Of a stretch of 61,950 nucleotides of DNA, positions 7,625 through 15,957 are shown piece by piece (position 1 is the first letter of the stretch; each line of letters begins with the position of its first letter). The stretch spans positions 1 to 61,950 of the forward strand of contig NZ_JAOAKP010000003.1 of the NCBI RefSeq assembly GCF_026419855.1, in the 5' to 3' direction. The notes beneath the pieces were generated by a model that was given only the letters and a program-made list of their open reading frames with translations, did no database searches and was not told the DNA's origin. The position numbers were made by a program, and so were the translations under genes. Source of the stretch: Methanothrix sp. (GTDB taxonomy: Archaea; Halobacteriota; Methanosarcinia; Methanotrichales; Methanotrichaceae).

Positions 7625-8843
7625 TAAAAGAACTGACGCGGTCACCGCCACAGGCGCAATCCTGCTTCTCACATCCCTTATGGCGCTGGTCATTCAGCCA
7701 CCGCTTGGACAGCTTCTGTTGCTCTGGATATCCCTACTTCCAGTTGCTACGCTCATGCTCATCCTGCTGGCTCTCAGGCTGAAAACCAGAAGTGGGATTG
7801 TTGTGTACATTGATGCCCTGATTCTCATCGCTATCGAGATCTTTCTGCTCTTTTCACGCCCCGATCTTGTCATAAGCCCCCCGAACCTGGGGGCATCATT
7901 CAGTTACAGGCTTCTTGTACCTTCAGCTGTGTTCATCGCGGGAGTTTTGATACTAAAAGACGCGATCAACATACACTACGGATTTGGCGCAAAGGCGAGG
8001 GAGGTTCTGGCTTTCACGCTTATCAGAGGCTCAGCGGTGCTGGCCATTCTGATACTCGGCGGCATATTATCGGTGATCGTTTACAACGGCATTGGAGCCA
8101 TAAGCATCGAGTTTCTGACAGAGCCGCACAGGAACCTCGGGCAGGAGGGCGGCATTGTGACGTGCATCGAGGGCACGATGTGGCTTGTCCTCGGCGCCAT
8201 GCTCGTCTCAGCCCCGCTCGGCATAGGCGCGGGGATATACCTGAACGAGTATTCGAGGAGCCACACGCTCAATCGCATGATCACGATATCGATAAGCTGC
8301 CTCAACGGGGTTCCATCCGTCGTCTATGGCCTCTTCGGGCTTGCATTCCTCGTCTCCACGGTCGGAATATCACTGCTTGCGGGATCTGTGATCCTGGGGC
8401 TCATGAACCTGCCCACGATAATTCTGACGACGCAGGAGGCGCTGAGAGCGGTTCCTGACTCCCTTCGCGAGGGAAGCATGGCCCTGGGGGCCACAAAGTG
8501 GCAGACGATAATGAGGATAGTCATTCCATCAGCGCTTCCAGGCATACTCACAGGTCTGATAATTGGCGTGGCCAGGGCAGCTGGAGAGACCGCACCGATA
8601 ATGTGGACTGCTGTGACCTTCACTCCGGTGTATGTGAATAAGATGTATGGCGTTGTTCCGGATGTGTATCAGCCTGTGAACAACCTGTGCTATCATCTTC
8701 TGCAGCTGATATACTTCCTCGGAGCATGGGATGTAGAGAAAAGGGCGTGGGGAACGGCTCTGGTTCTCATGGGCCTGGTGCTGGCGATGAATTTCCTGGC
8801 GATAGCTGTAAGAAACCACTACAGAAAGAAGGTAAGGTGGTAG
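7614..8843 (+). CDS. pstA: Phosphate ABC transporter permease PstA, N-terminally extended
   Basis: A 409-residue permease. The last ~280 residues are a standard PstA with the EAA loop LREGSMALGATKWQTIMRIVIPSALPG. The first ~125 residues add several hydrophobic segments (for example LLLLWISLLPVATLMLILLAL) that are absent from typical PstA of about 280-300 residues. The start is GTG 7614, directly after an AGGAGGAGGT that lies in the 3' end of pstC. It should pair with PstC to form the phosphate channel. The extra membrane domain may anchor a partner or regulate transport; I do not recognise it. Confidence 0.86.
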   Translation: MATDKRTDAVTATGAILLLTSLMALVIQPPLGQLLLLWISLLPVATLMLILLALRLKTRSGIVVYIDALILIAIEIFLLFSRPDLVISPPNLGASFSYRLLVPSAVFIAGVLILKDAINIHYGFGAKAREVLAFTLIRGSAVLAILILGGILSVIVYNGIGAISIEFLTEPHRNLGQEGGIVTCIEGTMWLVLGAMLVSAPLGIGAGIYLNEYSRSHTLNRMITISISCLNGVPSVVYGLFGLAFLVSTVGISLLAGSVILGLMNLPTIILTTQEALRAVPDSLREGSMALGATKWQTIMRIVIPSALPGILTGLIIGVARAAGETAPIMWTAVTFTPVYVNKMYGVVPDVYQPVNNLCYHLLQLIYFLGAWDVEKRAWGTALVLMGLVLAMNFLAIAVRNHYRKKVRW

Positions 8844-9117
8844 GTGCTGCAGCCCTGATATCCCCGGTTCCACTGCTCAGAGCGATGCTGCGCCCATCAC
8901 GGCGCGCACAACTTTGACCTCCGAGCCTACGCCGGATGCGTGCCAGGCGAAAAACGCTCTCAAGGAGCACATCCTGGCCGTTCCCATCAGAGCTACAGCA
9001 AGAAATAATTGTAGTTATTAATACTTATAGATTTTGGTCGGTAGGAGCTGAACCTATGCGTACTGGATGATTCTGCGGTTTGCTCACGTGCTCGCATCAA
9101 AGGGCAGTTCACCACAT
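8844..9117. other. Gene-free gap between convergent pstA and feoB
   Basis: No gene can be supported in this 274 bp gap. It holds one AT-rich promoter-like stretch (9009-9034, TAGTTATTAATACTTATAGA), but no convincing reading frame follows on either strand. No feoA or feoC candidate is visible here. Confidence 0.5.
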
Positions 9118-10836
9118 TCAAAGAAGAACAACTCTGAGCAGGCCCCCAACCATAGCAGCCGCGGTCAGGCGGAACAGCAGCGCTCTGAGCGTATCATATG
9201 CTCCGAGCTCCTTCAGCAGCACAGTCAGGGTTGCTACGCATGGGAAGTACATCGCAAGCACAGCTGCCGCTATGACGAGCTGCTCCGGTGAGAGACCAAG
9301 GGGGACGAACATGCCTATGCCAATATCCTTTCTCAGAAATCCCAGAATGAGGGCTGTCGCAGCTTCCTCTGGAAGGCCGAGAATGCCTGATACGACCGGC
9401 CTCGCCAGCTCCCCGATGCTCATCATTAAACCCGTTATCTCGAAGACGTTCATCACAACTATGCCGATTCCTATGTAAGGAACAGCCTCTGATATGAAGG
9501 TCCTGATGCGCAGAAATGTCTTCTTGAGCAGCGCACCAAACACAGGCATCCTGTACTGAGGGATCTCCATGAATATCTCAGGCGACTCCTCGCGAATCAG
9601 CCTGTGAAGAAGCATGCCCGAGATGATGAACACTCCCAGTAGAGTTGCATAGACTGCGAAGATGTATCTCAGGCCGTATGGGGCCAGGATTCCGAATATC
9701 ATCGCGGTCTGCGACGCGCATGGTATGCTCATGGTCATGAGAGTTGCAGCGAGGAAGCGCTGCTTCGAAGACTCCAGAACACGCAGGCCCAGAACTCCAG
9801 GAACACTGCAGCCCATCCCGAGCACGCATGGTATTATCGCAGCGCCGTGGAGACCAAGCCTGTGCATGAGAGCGTCCATGAGCACGCTCACCCTAGGGAG
9901 GTATCCCAGGTCCTCAAGGAACCCCAGCACAAGATAGAAGGGCACGAGAAACGGCAGAACGATGCCGAATGGTATGTAGAGTCCTGTTGTCAGGAGGCCG
10001 AACGACTCGAGCAGCTCCGGAGATCTCCCCACAAGGATGTCATGCGCGAAACCTGATGTGTATCTCCCAACCAGCGAGTAGATCCAGTAGCTGTACCTGA
10101 GGAAGAGAGGATCGCTCACTCTATCCATGAAGAGTTCTCCGGCTCCCACGATCAGGCTGAATGAGATGTAGAGAACCATGAGCGCCACTGGTATCCCTGT
10201 CCACGGCTGTATCGTGAGGTCCTCGAGCCGCTCGAGGTGAGAGGGGTGCCGGTGATGGACCTTCTGCACCCTAGATACGATCTCACCAACCCTCTGCCAC
10301 CTCTCTGTGGGATCGAGGCTCATAGCAGGCGGTTTTGAGTTCATGGAGCTCTCAATCGCCTCGACGAGATCGCGTATCCCCAGGCCGCTTGCAGCAACCG
10401 TGGGCACTACCCTTATGCCCAGCTCCTCTGAGAGCCTCTTTACATCTATCTCAAGCCCCTTCCTCACAGCAACATCCCACAGGTTGAGGGCGACCACCAT
10501 CGGGATTCCGCGCTCCTGCAGCTCTAAGGTTAAATTCAGGTTCCTTTCCAGGTTCGTTGCGTCCACAACGTTGACTATGAGATCAGCGCCCTGATCCAGT
10601 ATGAGGTTCGCGACCTCCTCCGCCTTCGAGCTCGGATCCAGTGAATACACGCCGGGCACATCTATCAGCGCGGCGCTCCTCCCCAGCACATTTATGCTGC
10701 CCTCTGTGTAGCCCACAGTTGTTCCTGGATAGTTCGAGGAGATGGCATCTGCTCCTGTCAGCCTCGAGAATATCACGCTCTTGCCCACATTCGGGTTGCC
10801 CATGAGAAGGATCTTGAGCGGCCTATCTTCCTGCAT
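9118..10836 (-). CDS. feoB: Ferrous iron transport protein B
   Basis: A 572-residue Fe(II) transporter. The N-terminal GTPase domain shows G1 GNPNVGKS (residues 12-19), G2 in NYPGTTVG, G3 DVPGVYSL and G4 NLWD. The membrane part has the two Gate regions, visible as GLYIPFGIVLPFLVPFYLVLG with CVLGMGCSVPGVLGLR, and GAYDTLRALL near the C-terminus. I start at ATG 10836 (MQEDRPLKILLMGNPNVGKS); frames upstream are not protein-like. No FeoA is adjacent, which is unusual since feoA normally neighbours feoB. It is divergent from the RlmJ-like gene. Confidence 0.93.
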   Translation of the reverse strand: MQEDRPLKILLMGNPNVGKSVIFSRLTGADAISSNYPGTTVGYTEGSINVLGRSAALIDVPGVYSLDPSSKAEEVANLILDQGADLIVNVVDATNLERNLNLTLELQERGIPMVVALNLWDVAVRKGLEIDVKRLSEELGIRVVPTVAASGLGIRDLVEAIESSMNSKPPAMSLDPTERWQRVGEIVSRVQKVHHRHPSHLERLEDLTIQPWTGIPVALMVLYISFSLIVGAGELFMDRVSDPLFLRYSYWIYSLVGRYTSGFAHDILVGRSPELLESFGLLTTGLYIPFGIVLPFLVPFYLVLGFLEDLGYLPRVSVLMDALMHRLGLHGAAIIPCVLGMGCSVPGVLGLRVLESSKQRFLAATLMTMSIPCASQTAMIFGILAPYGLRYIFAVYATLLGVFIISGMLLHRLIREESPEIFMEIPQYRMPVFGALLKKTFLRIRTFISEAVPYIGIGIVVMNVFEITGLMMSIGELARPVVSGILGLPEEAATALILGFLRKDIGIGMFVPLGLSPEQLVIAAAVLAMYFPCVATLTVLLKELGAYDTLRALLFRLTAAAMVGGLLRVVLL

Positions 10837-10907
10837 ATCCGGACTCCGGACAAGGAGGTCATCGAAGAGAAAGATATAGCTTCCCTGAGAGATCTGGTGA
10901 TGTACTG

Positions 10908-11654
10908 ATGACCTACGACCACAGGGAGCATGCAGGAAATGCCGGAGATCTCTGGAAGCATTTTCTGCTATCAGAGGCGGCTGCTTATCTTCTCTCAGAC
11001 TTGGATCACCTGGTTTATGCAGAATCACATGCCGGCTACCCGGAGTACAGGCTTGATCCCGAGGGTGAATGGAGATGGGGCATCGGAAGATGCTGGCATG
11101 TGAGATCATTGATCAAAGGCCCGTACTTCGCGATCCTGGAGGAGATGAACGGGGATCAGCTCCTGCGGTATCCTGGCTCTGCACAGCTCGTCCTCAGGCT
11201 CGGCAGAGTTTTCGGGCGGAGAATTGTGGCCGAGCTCTGGGACATCAGCGAGGACGTCGAGAAGAGCTGGCGTGGCTGCCCTGGCATACATTTCCATCTC
11301 GGCGATGGCTTCTCTGGCGTCATAGATCTCATTAGGAGAAGCGATCCAGGGCTTCTGCTCATCGACCCTCCATACCCAGAGGATCACGACATGGCCATCG
11401 ATCTTTTAAAAGAAGCGTCTGATCGTGGCTGGACTGCGATGAGCTGGCACATCATGAACAGCGCGACTTTTCCGGAGGGCCTGGACCTGCATCCCCTGGT
11501 GTTTCACGATGTGGGCCTCGAAGGGGGAAGGTGGCGGGGATGCATCGTGGCTGTATCATCCGGTGACGCACGTCTCAGGAGACACCTGAGGCTGCGCTCC
11601 GATAGGTTCAGATCTGCACTGAAACTATCAGCAGCTGGAGAGGGTGTTGTTTGA
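10908..11654 (+). CDS. RlmJ-like rRNA adenine-N6 methyltransferase
   Basis: A 248-residue protein that resembles bacterial RlmJ (YhiR), which methylates A2030 of 23S rRNA. The N-terminal YDHREHAGNAGDLWKHFLL motif parallels the YRHxFHAGNxADVLKH signature of RlmJ. The catalytic N6-methyltransferase motif DPPY appears in LLLIDPPYPEDHD at about residue 150, and HAGYPEYRLD resembles the SAM-side loop. It is somewhat shorter than bacterial RlmJ (about 280 residues). ATG 10908 follows GGTGATGTACTG. Such proteins are mainly bacterial, so lateral acquisition is plausible. Target RNA is unproven; a different adenine substrate is possible. Confidence 0.7.
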   Translation: MTYDHREHAGNAGDLWKHFLLSEAAAYLLSDLDHLVYAESHAGYPEYRLDPEGEWRWGIGRCWHVRSLIKGPYFAILEEMNGDQLLRYPGSAQLVLRLGRVFGRRIVAELWDISEDVEKSWRGCPGIHFHLGDGFSGVIDLIRRSDPGLLLIDPPYPEDHDMAIDLLKEASDRGWTAMSWHIMNSATFPEGLDLHPLVFHDVGLEGGRWRGCIVAVSSGDARLRRHLRLRSDRFRSALKLSAAGEGVV

Positions 11655-11726
11655 GGCATGCGCTCTGTGGGGCATGCATCTGAAAGATGCCACCGAAATC
11701 AGCACTCTGGAGACAAACGGTAGAAA

Positions 11727-11864
11727 CCTGAGCTCCTAATCATTTAGGCAAGGTGGACGGAAATGTGGCGAATGATGCTGCTTTTCTTGGAAGATAACTG
11801 TGCCATTACCCACAAATAATCAGTATGCTGCGGATCCACATGCCTAAATTATGGGGATCTTAGG
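11727..11864. mobile_element. Miniature inverted-repeat element, family C copy 1
   Basis: A 138 bp non-coding unit with imperfect terminal repeats of about 24 bp: CCTGAGCTCCTAATCATTTA on the left, and a right end whose complement begins CCTAAGATCCCCATAATTTA. The flanks carry GGTAGAA on both sides, a probable 7-8 bp target duplication. A related copy in the opposite orientation lies at 57980-58096, and a third runs off the window end from 61862. It contains no reading frame. Confidence 0.75.
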
Positions 11865-11870
11865 GTAGAA

Positions 11871-11932
11871 CGCTCTTGTGCGCTCAGCAACTTGGATGTC
11901 GTACAGATCGGCTGACGAATGCACTTATTCAC
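11871..11932. repeat. Degenerate partial family B element
   Basis: The stretch starting CGCTCTTGTGCGCTCAGCAA and continuing to GAATGCACTTATTCACC resembles the first half of the family B element in the orientation seen at 28779 (CGCTCTTGTGTTTTCAGCAA ... GGATGCATTCATTCGCC). The other half and the second terminal repeat are not recognisable, so this is an old, decayed copy beside the family C element. Confidence 0.5.
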
Positions 11933-12076
11933 CCGCCTGAAGCGCATGGCCGGATCAATGTATCTGTGGGCAAGTTATCATATGGAGAGAGCTGATAGGG
12001 TATCAGGACTCCAACTCCAAGCTCTGTAGAAAGCCCGTACGAAGGAAATAAATGCAAGATGGATTATGAGGGTGGG

Positions 12077-12130
12077 ATGAACAATGCTTACAGGTTTCGG
12101 TTGTATCTGACGGAGGATCAGGTCATTTGA
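12077..12130 (+). pseudogene. TnpB (IS200/IS605 OrfB) N-terminal remnant
   Basis: An 18-codon reading frame reads MNNAYRFRLYLTEDQVI then stop. It is preceded by a GGGTGG ribosome-binding site. This matches the highly characteristic start of IS605-family TnpB proteins (M-K/N-x-A-Y-K-F-R-I/L-Y-P-T-x-x-Q). No further TnpB sequence follows; the ABC transporter ATPase starts 4 nt later. It therefore looks like the 5' stub of an excised or deleted insertion sequence whose promoter and start region were left in front of the ABC operon. Confidence 0.6.
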
Positions 12131-12133
12131 GCC

Positions 12134-13063
12134 ATGAATGATGCGGTTCGTGCTTCGGGAATATGCAAGGGCTTCAACACGCTGTTTCGGCGGAAAAAAG
12201 AGGTTCTCAAGGACATCAATCTTCTGATAGATGGAGAGGAGATATTCGGCATACTCGGTCCGAACGGCTCCGGTAAGACCACCCTGCTCTCGATATTTTC
12301 CACTCTGATATACCCTGATAGGGGCGAGCTCACGATCCTGGGGATAGATGCCCGGAGGAACACACACGAGGTCAGGAAGCTCATAAACATAAGCACAGGC
12401 AAGCCGAACTTTCCCTGGAGTCTTACCGTCAAAGAAAACCTGCGCCACTCAGGGATGCTCTATGGGCTCCACGGAAGAGAGCTCGAGAAAGCGGTGGACT
12501 GGTCGATGGAGAGCTTTGATCTATATCAGTATCAGGACACCCGCTTCGAGAACCTATCGACTGGCGTGAAGCAGAGATTATCGCTTGCAAAGGCGATGCT
12601 GAACGGGCCGAAGCTACTGTTCCTGGATGAGCCAACGACCGGCCTGGATCCTCAGATGGCCCAGAGGACGAGGGCACTGGTGAAGAGAATCCACAGGGAG
12701 ATGGGCGTCTCTGTTGTCATGACCACACATTACATGCCAGAGGCGGAGGAGCTCTGCGGGATGATAGCGTTCCTTAAGGAGGGGCGCATCGTCGCTCAGG
12801 ATACACCGGCAAGGCTGAAGAGGGACCTGAAAATTGGTGAGCGACTGATGATAAGATACAGGGGAGATATAGACGGGAATACCCTGAGATCGATTCCAGG
12901 ATTGATATCAGCGGATCTTTCAGCTGGCAGAGCTGATCTTGTCATCGATAAAAACGAGGCGACCTTCAGCAGAGTCATGCGCACATTCCAGAGCGCTGAG
13001 ATTCTTGATCTGAGTGTCGAAGAGCCGGATCTGGAGGATGTCTTCATTGAGCTTGCAGGGTGA
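12134..13063 (+). CDS. ABC-2 type exporter ATPase
   Basis: A 309-residue ABC ATPase of the ABC-2 drug/lipid-export type. It has Walker A GPNGSGKTT near residue 43, a signature loop in the variant form LSTGVKQRLSLAKAML, Walker B LLFLDEPTTGLD and the switch histidine in VVMTTHYMPEAEE. The C-terminal ~80 residues are the extra domain common to DrrA/NatA-like ATPases. It overlaps the membrane gene that follows, so the two form one transporter. The substrate is not evident. The start lies just 4 nt after the TnpB stub, so transcription may use the old element's control region. Confidence 0.88.
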   Translation: MNDAVRASGICKGFNTLFRRKKEVLKDINLLIDGEEIFGILGPNGSGKTTLLSIFSTLIYPDRGELTILGIDARRNTHEVRKLINISTGKPNFPWSLTVKENLRHSGMLYGLHGRELEKAVDWSMESFDLYQYQDTRFENLSTGVKQRLSLAKAMLNGPKLLFLDEPTTGLDPQMAQRTRALVKRIHREMGVSVVMTTHYMPEAEELCGMIAFLKEGRIVAQDTPARLKRDLKIGERLMIRYRGDIDGNTLRSIPGLISADLSAGRADLVIDKNEATFSRVMRTFQSAEILDLSVEEPDLEDVFIELAG

Positions 13064-13832
13064 GATAAACAAGTGCCTCTCTGCAGCATACAAGAACTGG
13101 ATAATATCAAGGAGGAACGTGTTCACGGTCTTCGAGCTCGTATTCTGGCCGCTGATCAGCCTTCTCTCCATCGGTCTGATGACCCGGTTCCTGGGTATAG
13201 GAGGAGATACAGTCGCGTTTCTCCTCGTGGGAGCGATCGGGCTGACGATCCTCCAGATATGCCAGATAGATGTCGCCTACGTTCTGCTCTTCGACATGTG
13301 GTCGAAGAGCATAAAGAACACGTTTGTATCTCCTGTGCGTGGGTACCACCTCGTGCTCGGCGCCCTCCTCTTCGGGATGGTGAGGGGAACTTTTGCATTC
13401 ACGATACTTGTTGTTATCAGCAGGATCCTCTTCGGCTTTGATTTCCTCGCAGGAGGGGTCCATACAGTTGTGATATTTCTGGCAGGGGTCTTCGCAGTCT
13501 CGGCCATAATAGGGATGATAGTCTGCATATCGATACTCCTCTTTGGGCAGAAGGCAGATGTGGCGGCATGGAGCCTGAGCGGGGTGATAATGCTCATAAG
13601 CGGGATATACTATCCGGTCAGTGTTCTTCCGGAGCCGCTCCAGCTCATGGCGCGTGCCGTGCCGCTGACGTATTTTCTGGAGTACTACAGATCCGCCTAC
13701 GGCTTTGGGGATCACAGTATAATGACAGGAGTGGTGATGGTGGCTGCATACATGATCGCGGGTCTGATCGCCCTGGAGATAACGATCGAGCGGGCGAGGA
13801 ACACGGGCATACTCCTGCGCCTCTCTGAATGA
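13041..13832 (+). CDS. ABC-2 type exporter permease
   Basis: A 263-residue membrane protein with about six hydrophobic helices, the ABC-2 permease partner of the preceding ATPase. The helix VFELVFWPLISLLSIGLMTRFLG and the ISGIYYPVSVLPEPLQLMARAVPLTYFLEYYRSA segment are typical of this family. The 5' end overlaps the ATPase gene; ATG 13041 is taken, but TTG 13053 and TTG 13059 are also possible and give a shorter cytoplasmic N-terminus. Exported substrate is unknown. Confidence 0.84.
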   Translation, partial: SSLSLQGEINKCLSAAYKNWIISRRNVFTVFELVFWPLISLLSIGLMTRFLGIGGDTVAFLLVGAIGLTILQICQIDVAYVLLFDMWSKSIKNTFVSPVRGYHLVLGALLFGMVRGTFAFTILVVISRILFGFDFLAGGVHTVVIFLAGVFAVSAIIGMIVCISILLFGQKADVAAWSLSGVIMLISGIYYPVSVLPEPLQLMARAVPLTYFLEYYRSAYGFGDHSIMTGVVMVAAYMIAGLIALEITIERARNTGILLRLSE

Positions 13833-13885
13833 GCATCTGGAAAACACAGCGATTTGTCGGCTCGATTCATCGAGATCAACTGTAT

Positions 13886-14009
13886 CGCTCTTATCCATTT
13901 AATGACTTGCTTGGAGAGGCACTGTTCCCGTTATGTGCTCCTGGTGAATGAATGAGTACATCCAGCAACCGGTGCGTTTGCCCCCTGAGTTGCTGAACAC
14001 ACAAGAGCG
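13886..14009. mobile_element. Miniature inverted-repeat element, family B copy 1
   Basis: A 124 bp non-coding unit beginning CGCTCTTATCC and ending AAGAGCG, giving 7 bp terminal inverted repeats. The flanks carry AACTGTAT on the left and AACTGCAT on the right, an 8 bp target duplication with one mismatch. Other copies are at 14061-14185, 26653-26775 and (inverted) 28779-28898. Confidence 0.8.
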
Positions 14010-14060
14010 AACTGCATTTGCTCCCGCAGGCTCTGTGAGGTAATGTGCGATAGATACGAT

Positions 14061-14185
14061 CGCTCTTATCCATTTGATGACTTGTTTGGAGAGGCACTGT
14101 TCCCGCTGTGTGCTCCTGGCGAATGAATGGGTGTATCCAGCAACCAGTATGCGTTGCCCTCTAAGTTGCTGAACACACAAGAGCG
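14061..14185. mobile_element. Miniature inverted-repeat element, family B copy 2
   Basis: A second 125 bp copy, 51 bp from the first and in the same orientation. It is flanked by a perfect 9 bp direct repeat, AGATACGAT (14052-14060 and 14186-14194), which marks a separate insertion and not a tandem duplication. It lies about 150 bp upstream of the transporter gene at 14343. No coding capacity. Confidence 0.85.
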
Positions 14186-14342
14186 AGATACGATTTCGTG
14201 GTTGGCTGCAGTGATCCGGCTGCACAATCCCGGCAGTGAAGACCGGGTACCCATCCGGGCGGATCGTGCTCCAGCGCGCCCCTGCTGGAGTAAAGGATAT
14301 ATACGATGAGGTAGATGGGAGTCGCTTCTGTCCAGAAATTCG

Positions 14343-15608
14343 ATGTCAGAGGATGACCCACAGTTGCTCTCGCCAATTATTCTCGTTCTCGTTCTCGTGC
14401 TCATAGCGTTCAGACAGGTCGGCGGACTCAGGCTGAAGATCTGGCAGATAATGACAGGAGGAGCGATCGCTGTAGTCGCGCTCGGCGAGATATCCCCAGT
14501 GGATGCCATAAGAGCGATCAACATCGATGTCATGGTCTTTCTCGCAGGCATGTTCGTAGTTGGGGAGGCGATGCGGCAGAGCGGCTATCTGTTCCATCTC
14601 ACGCACCGGCTCTTCGGCAGAGCTGACAGCACAGATGAGCTTCTCATAGTGCTGCTCTTCGGGATGGGAATGCTCTCCGCGTTTCTGATGAACGACACGA
14701 TAGCGATAATAGGCACCCCTGTGGTGCTTTACCTCTCCAGACTCCACAGTGTTTCGCCCAAGCTCATGCTTCTCTCGCTTGCATTTGCTGTCACCATAGG
14801 AAGCGCGATGAGCCCGATAGGAAACCCCCAGAACCTACTCATAGCGATCGACGGTGGTCTGGAGAATCCATTTGTTGATTTCTTCAGCAATCTCTTCATA
14901 CCGACATGCATCAACCTCTTCATAGTCTATCTCCTGATGAAGATCTTTTACAGGAGCGAGTTCAGGAGGCTGGAGCAGATACAAGTGAATGATGCGCTCA
15001 GGGACAAGCATCTCGCAGGAGTGTGCAGGATTTCGCTCGCCATGATAATAGTCCTCATAATGCTGAAGATGGGAGCTGTGATATGGGGCACCGGAGAATC
15101 ATTCAGGCTGACATACATCGCCGTGGCAGCAGCTCTCCCGATTATCGCCCTCAGCAGGCGCAGATGGGAGATACTCCGGGGTATAGACTGGGAGACGCTG
15201 ATATTCTTCGCATCGATGTTCGTTCTCATGGAGGCTGTGTGGAGATCGGGGTTCATCCAGGGGTCGCTGAATCTGGAGAGAGATGAGATCGCCTCCATAC
15301 CAATGGTCCTCGGGCTGAGCGTAACACTGAGCCAGCTGGTCTCGAATGTGCCTTTCGTCGCCCTGTACCTACCGGTGCTCAATCAGATCGGTGCCACAGC
15401 CCAGGCGATGGTTGCGCTGGCTGCCGGTAGCACGATAGCAGGCAACCTCTCGATACTCGGGGCCGCGAGCAACGTCATAATCATTCAGAATGCAGAGAAG
15501 GACGGAGCCACGATAACGTTCATGGAGTTCGTGAAAGCAGGAATTCCGCTCACAGCAGCGAACCTTGCCGTGTACTGGCTCTTCCTGGAGATCCAGCCTG
15601 CTCTTTGA
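14343..15608 (+). CDS. ArsB/SLC13-type ion transporter
   Basis: A 421-residue polytopic membrane protein of the ion-transporter superfamily that includes ArsB, CitMHS and SLC13/NhaD carriers. About eleven hydrophobic segments are seen. The paired family signatures are present: FLMNDTIAIIGTPVVLYL in the first half with SPIGNPQNLLIA, and QLVSNVPFVALYLPVL with AGNLSILGAASNVII in the second. The ATG start gives a short acidic N-terminus. The transported ion (arsenite, dicarboxylate, sulfate, Na+) cannot be told from sequence; no arsenic or sulfur genes are adjacent. Two family B elements lie upstream. Confidence 0.82.
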   Translation: MSEDDPQLLSPIILVLVLVLIAFRQVGGLRLKIWQIMTGGAIAVVALGEISPVDAIRAINIDVMVFLAGMFVVGEAMRQSGYLFHLTHRLFGRADSTDELLIVLLFGMGMLSAFLMNDTIAIIGTPVVLYLSRLHSVSPKLMLLSLAFAVTIGSAMSPIGNPQNLLIAIDGGLENPFVDFFSNLFIPTCINLFIVYLLMKIFYRSEFRRLEQIQVNDALRDKHLAGVCRISLAMIIVLIMLKMGAVIWGTGESFRLTYIAVAAALPIIALSRRRWEILRGIDWETLIFFASMFVLMEAVWRSGFIQGSLNLERDEIASIPMVLGLSVTLSQLVSNVPFVALYLPVLNQIGATAQAMVALAAGSTIAGNLSILGAASNVIIIQNAEKDGATITFMEFVKAGIPLTAANLAVYWLFLEIQPAL

Positions 15609-15627
15609 TGTGCGCACAGAATGACTC

Positions 15628-15870
15628 TCAGAACGCCCATCCCATGATATGAAGCGCTATCACCATCAGGGCGCCGAGCGCTCCGCCAAACGCGCATATC
15701 AGAACTACAGGCCAGTCGTATCCTATGCCGAGACCAGCAGCTGCATTCGCAAGGTACATGACAAAGAGGCCTATAAGCGCGTTGACCACAAACGTCCTGA
15801 GCGACCTGAGGATCACAAGGATGCCAATAACGACTGCAATCAGCAGCAGTACCATGCCGAGCTCGATCAC
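15628..15870 (-). CDS. BofA-like small membrane protein
   Basis: An 80-residue protein consisting of two or three hydrophobic helices (MVLLLIAVVIGILVIL; FVVNALIGLFVMYLANAAAGLGIGYDW; VLICAFGGALGALMVIAL). The NALIGLFVMYLAN...GLGI pattern is that of the pro-sigma-K processing inhibitor BofA family. Archaea have no sigma-K, so the bacterial role in controlling a membrane protease cannot apply directly; a protease-modulating or membrane scaffold role is conceivable. It is convergent with the transporter gene. Confidence 0.75.
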   Translation of the reverse strand: MIELGMVLLLIAVVIGILVILRSLRTFVVNALIGLFVMYLANAAAGLGIGYDWPVVLICAFGGALGALMVIALHIMGWAF

Positions 15871-15957
15871 ATCACCATCTCCAACTCCTCATTTCCGCGC
15901 TCCTCGGTCTTAACCATTTTGAGCTGAGAGAGGACTGCTGCCCTCAGGGTCACATTG

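Noticed and set aside
8767-8970. Minus-strand frame after feoB as a possible feoA
   Set aside because: It overlaps the pstA 3' end and shows no SH3-like FeoA pattern.
9067-9478. Plus-strand reading frames opposite feoB
   Set aside because: They are low-complexity mirror frames of the feoB coding strand without start signals or family features.
11978-12448. Minus-strand frame of 156 codons across the ABC ATPase start
   Set aside because: It spans the TnpB stub and the ATPase 5' end on the opposite strand and has no protein-like composition.
13107-13898. Long minus-strand frame of 263 codons opposite the ABC-2 permease
   Set aside because: It is rich in His, Arg and Tyr as expected for the complement of hydrophobic codons and has no homologous pattern.
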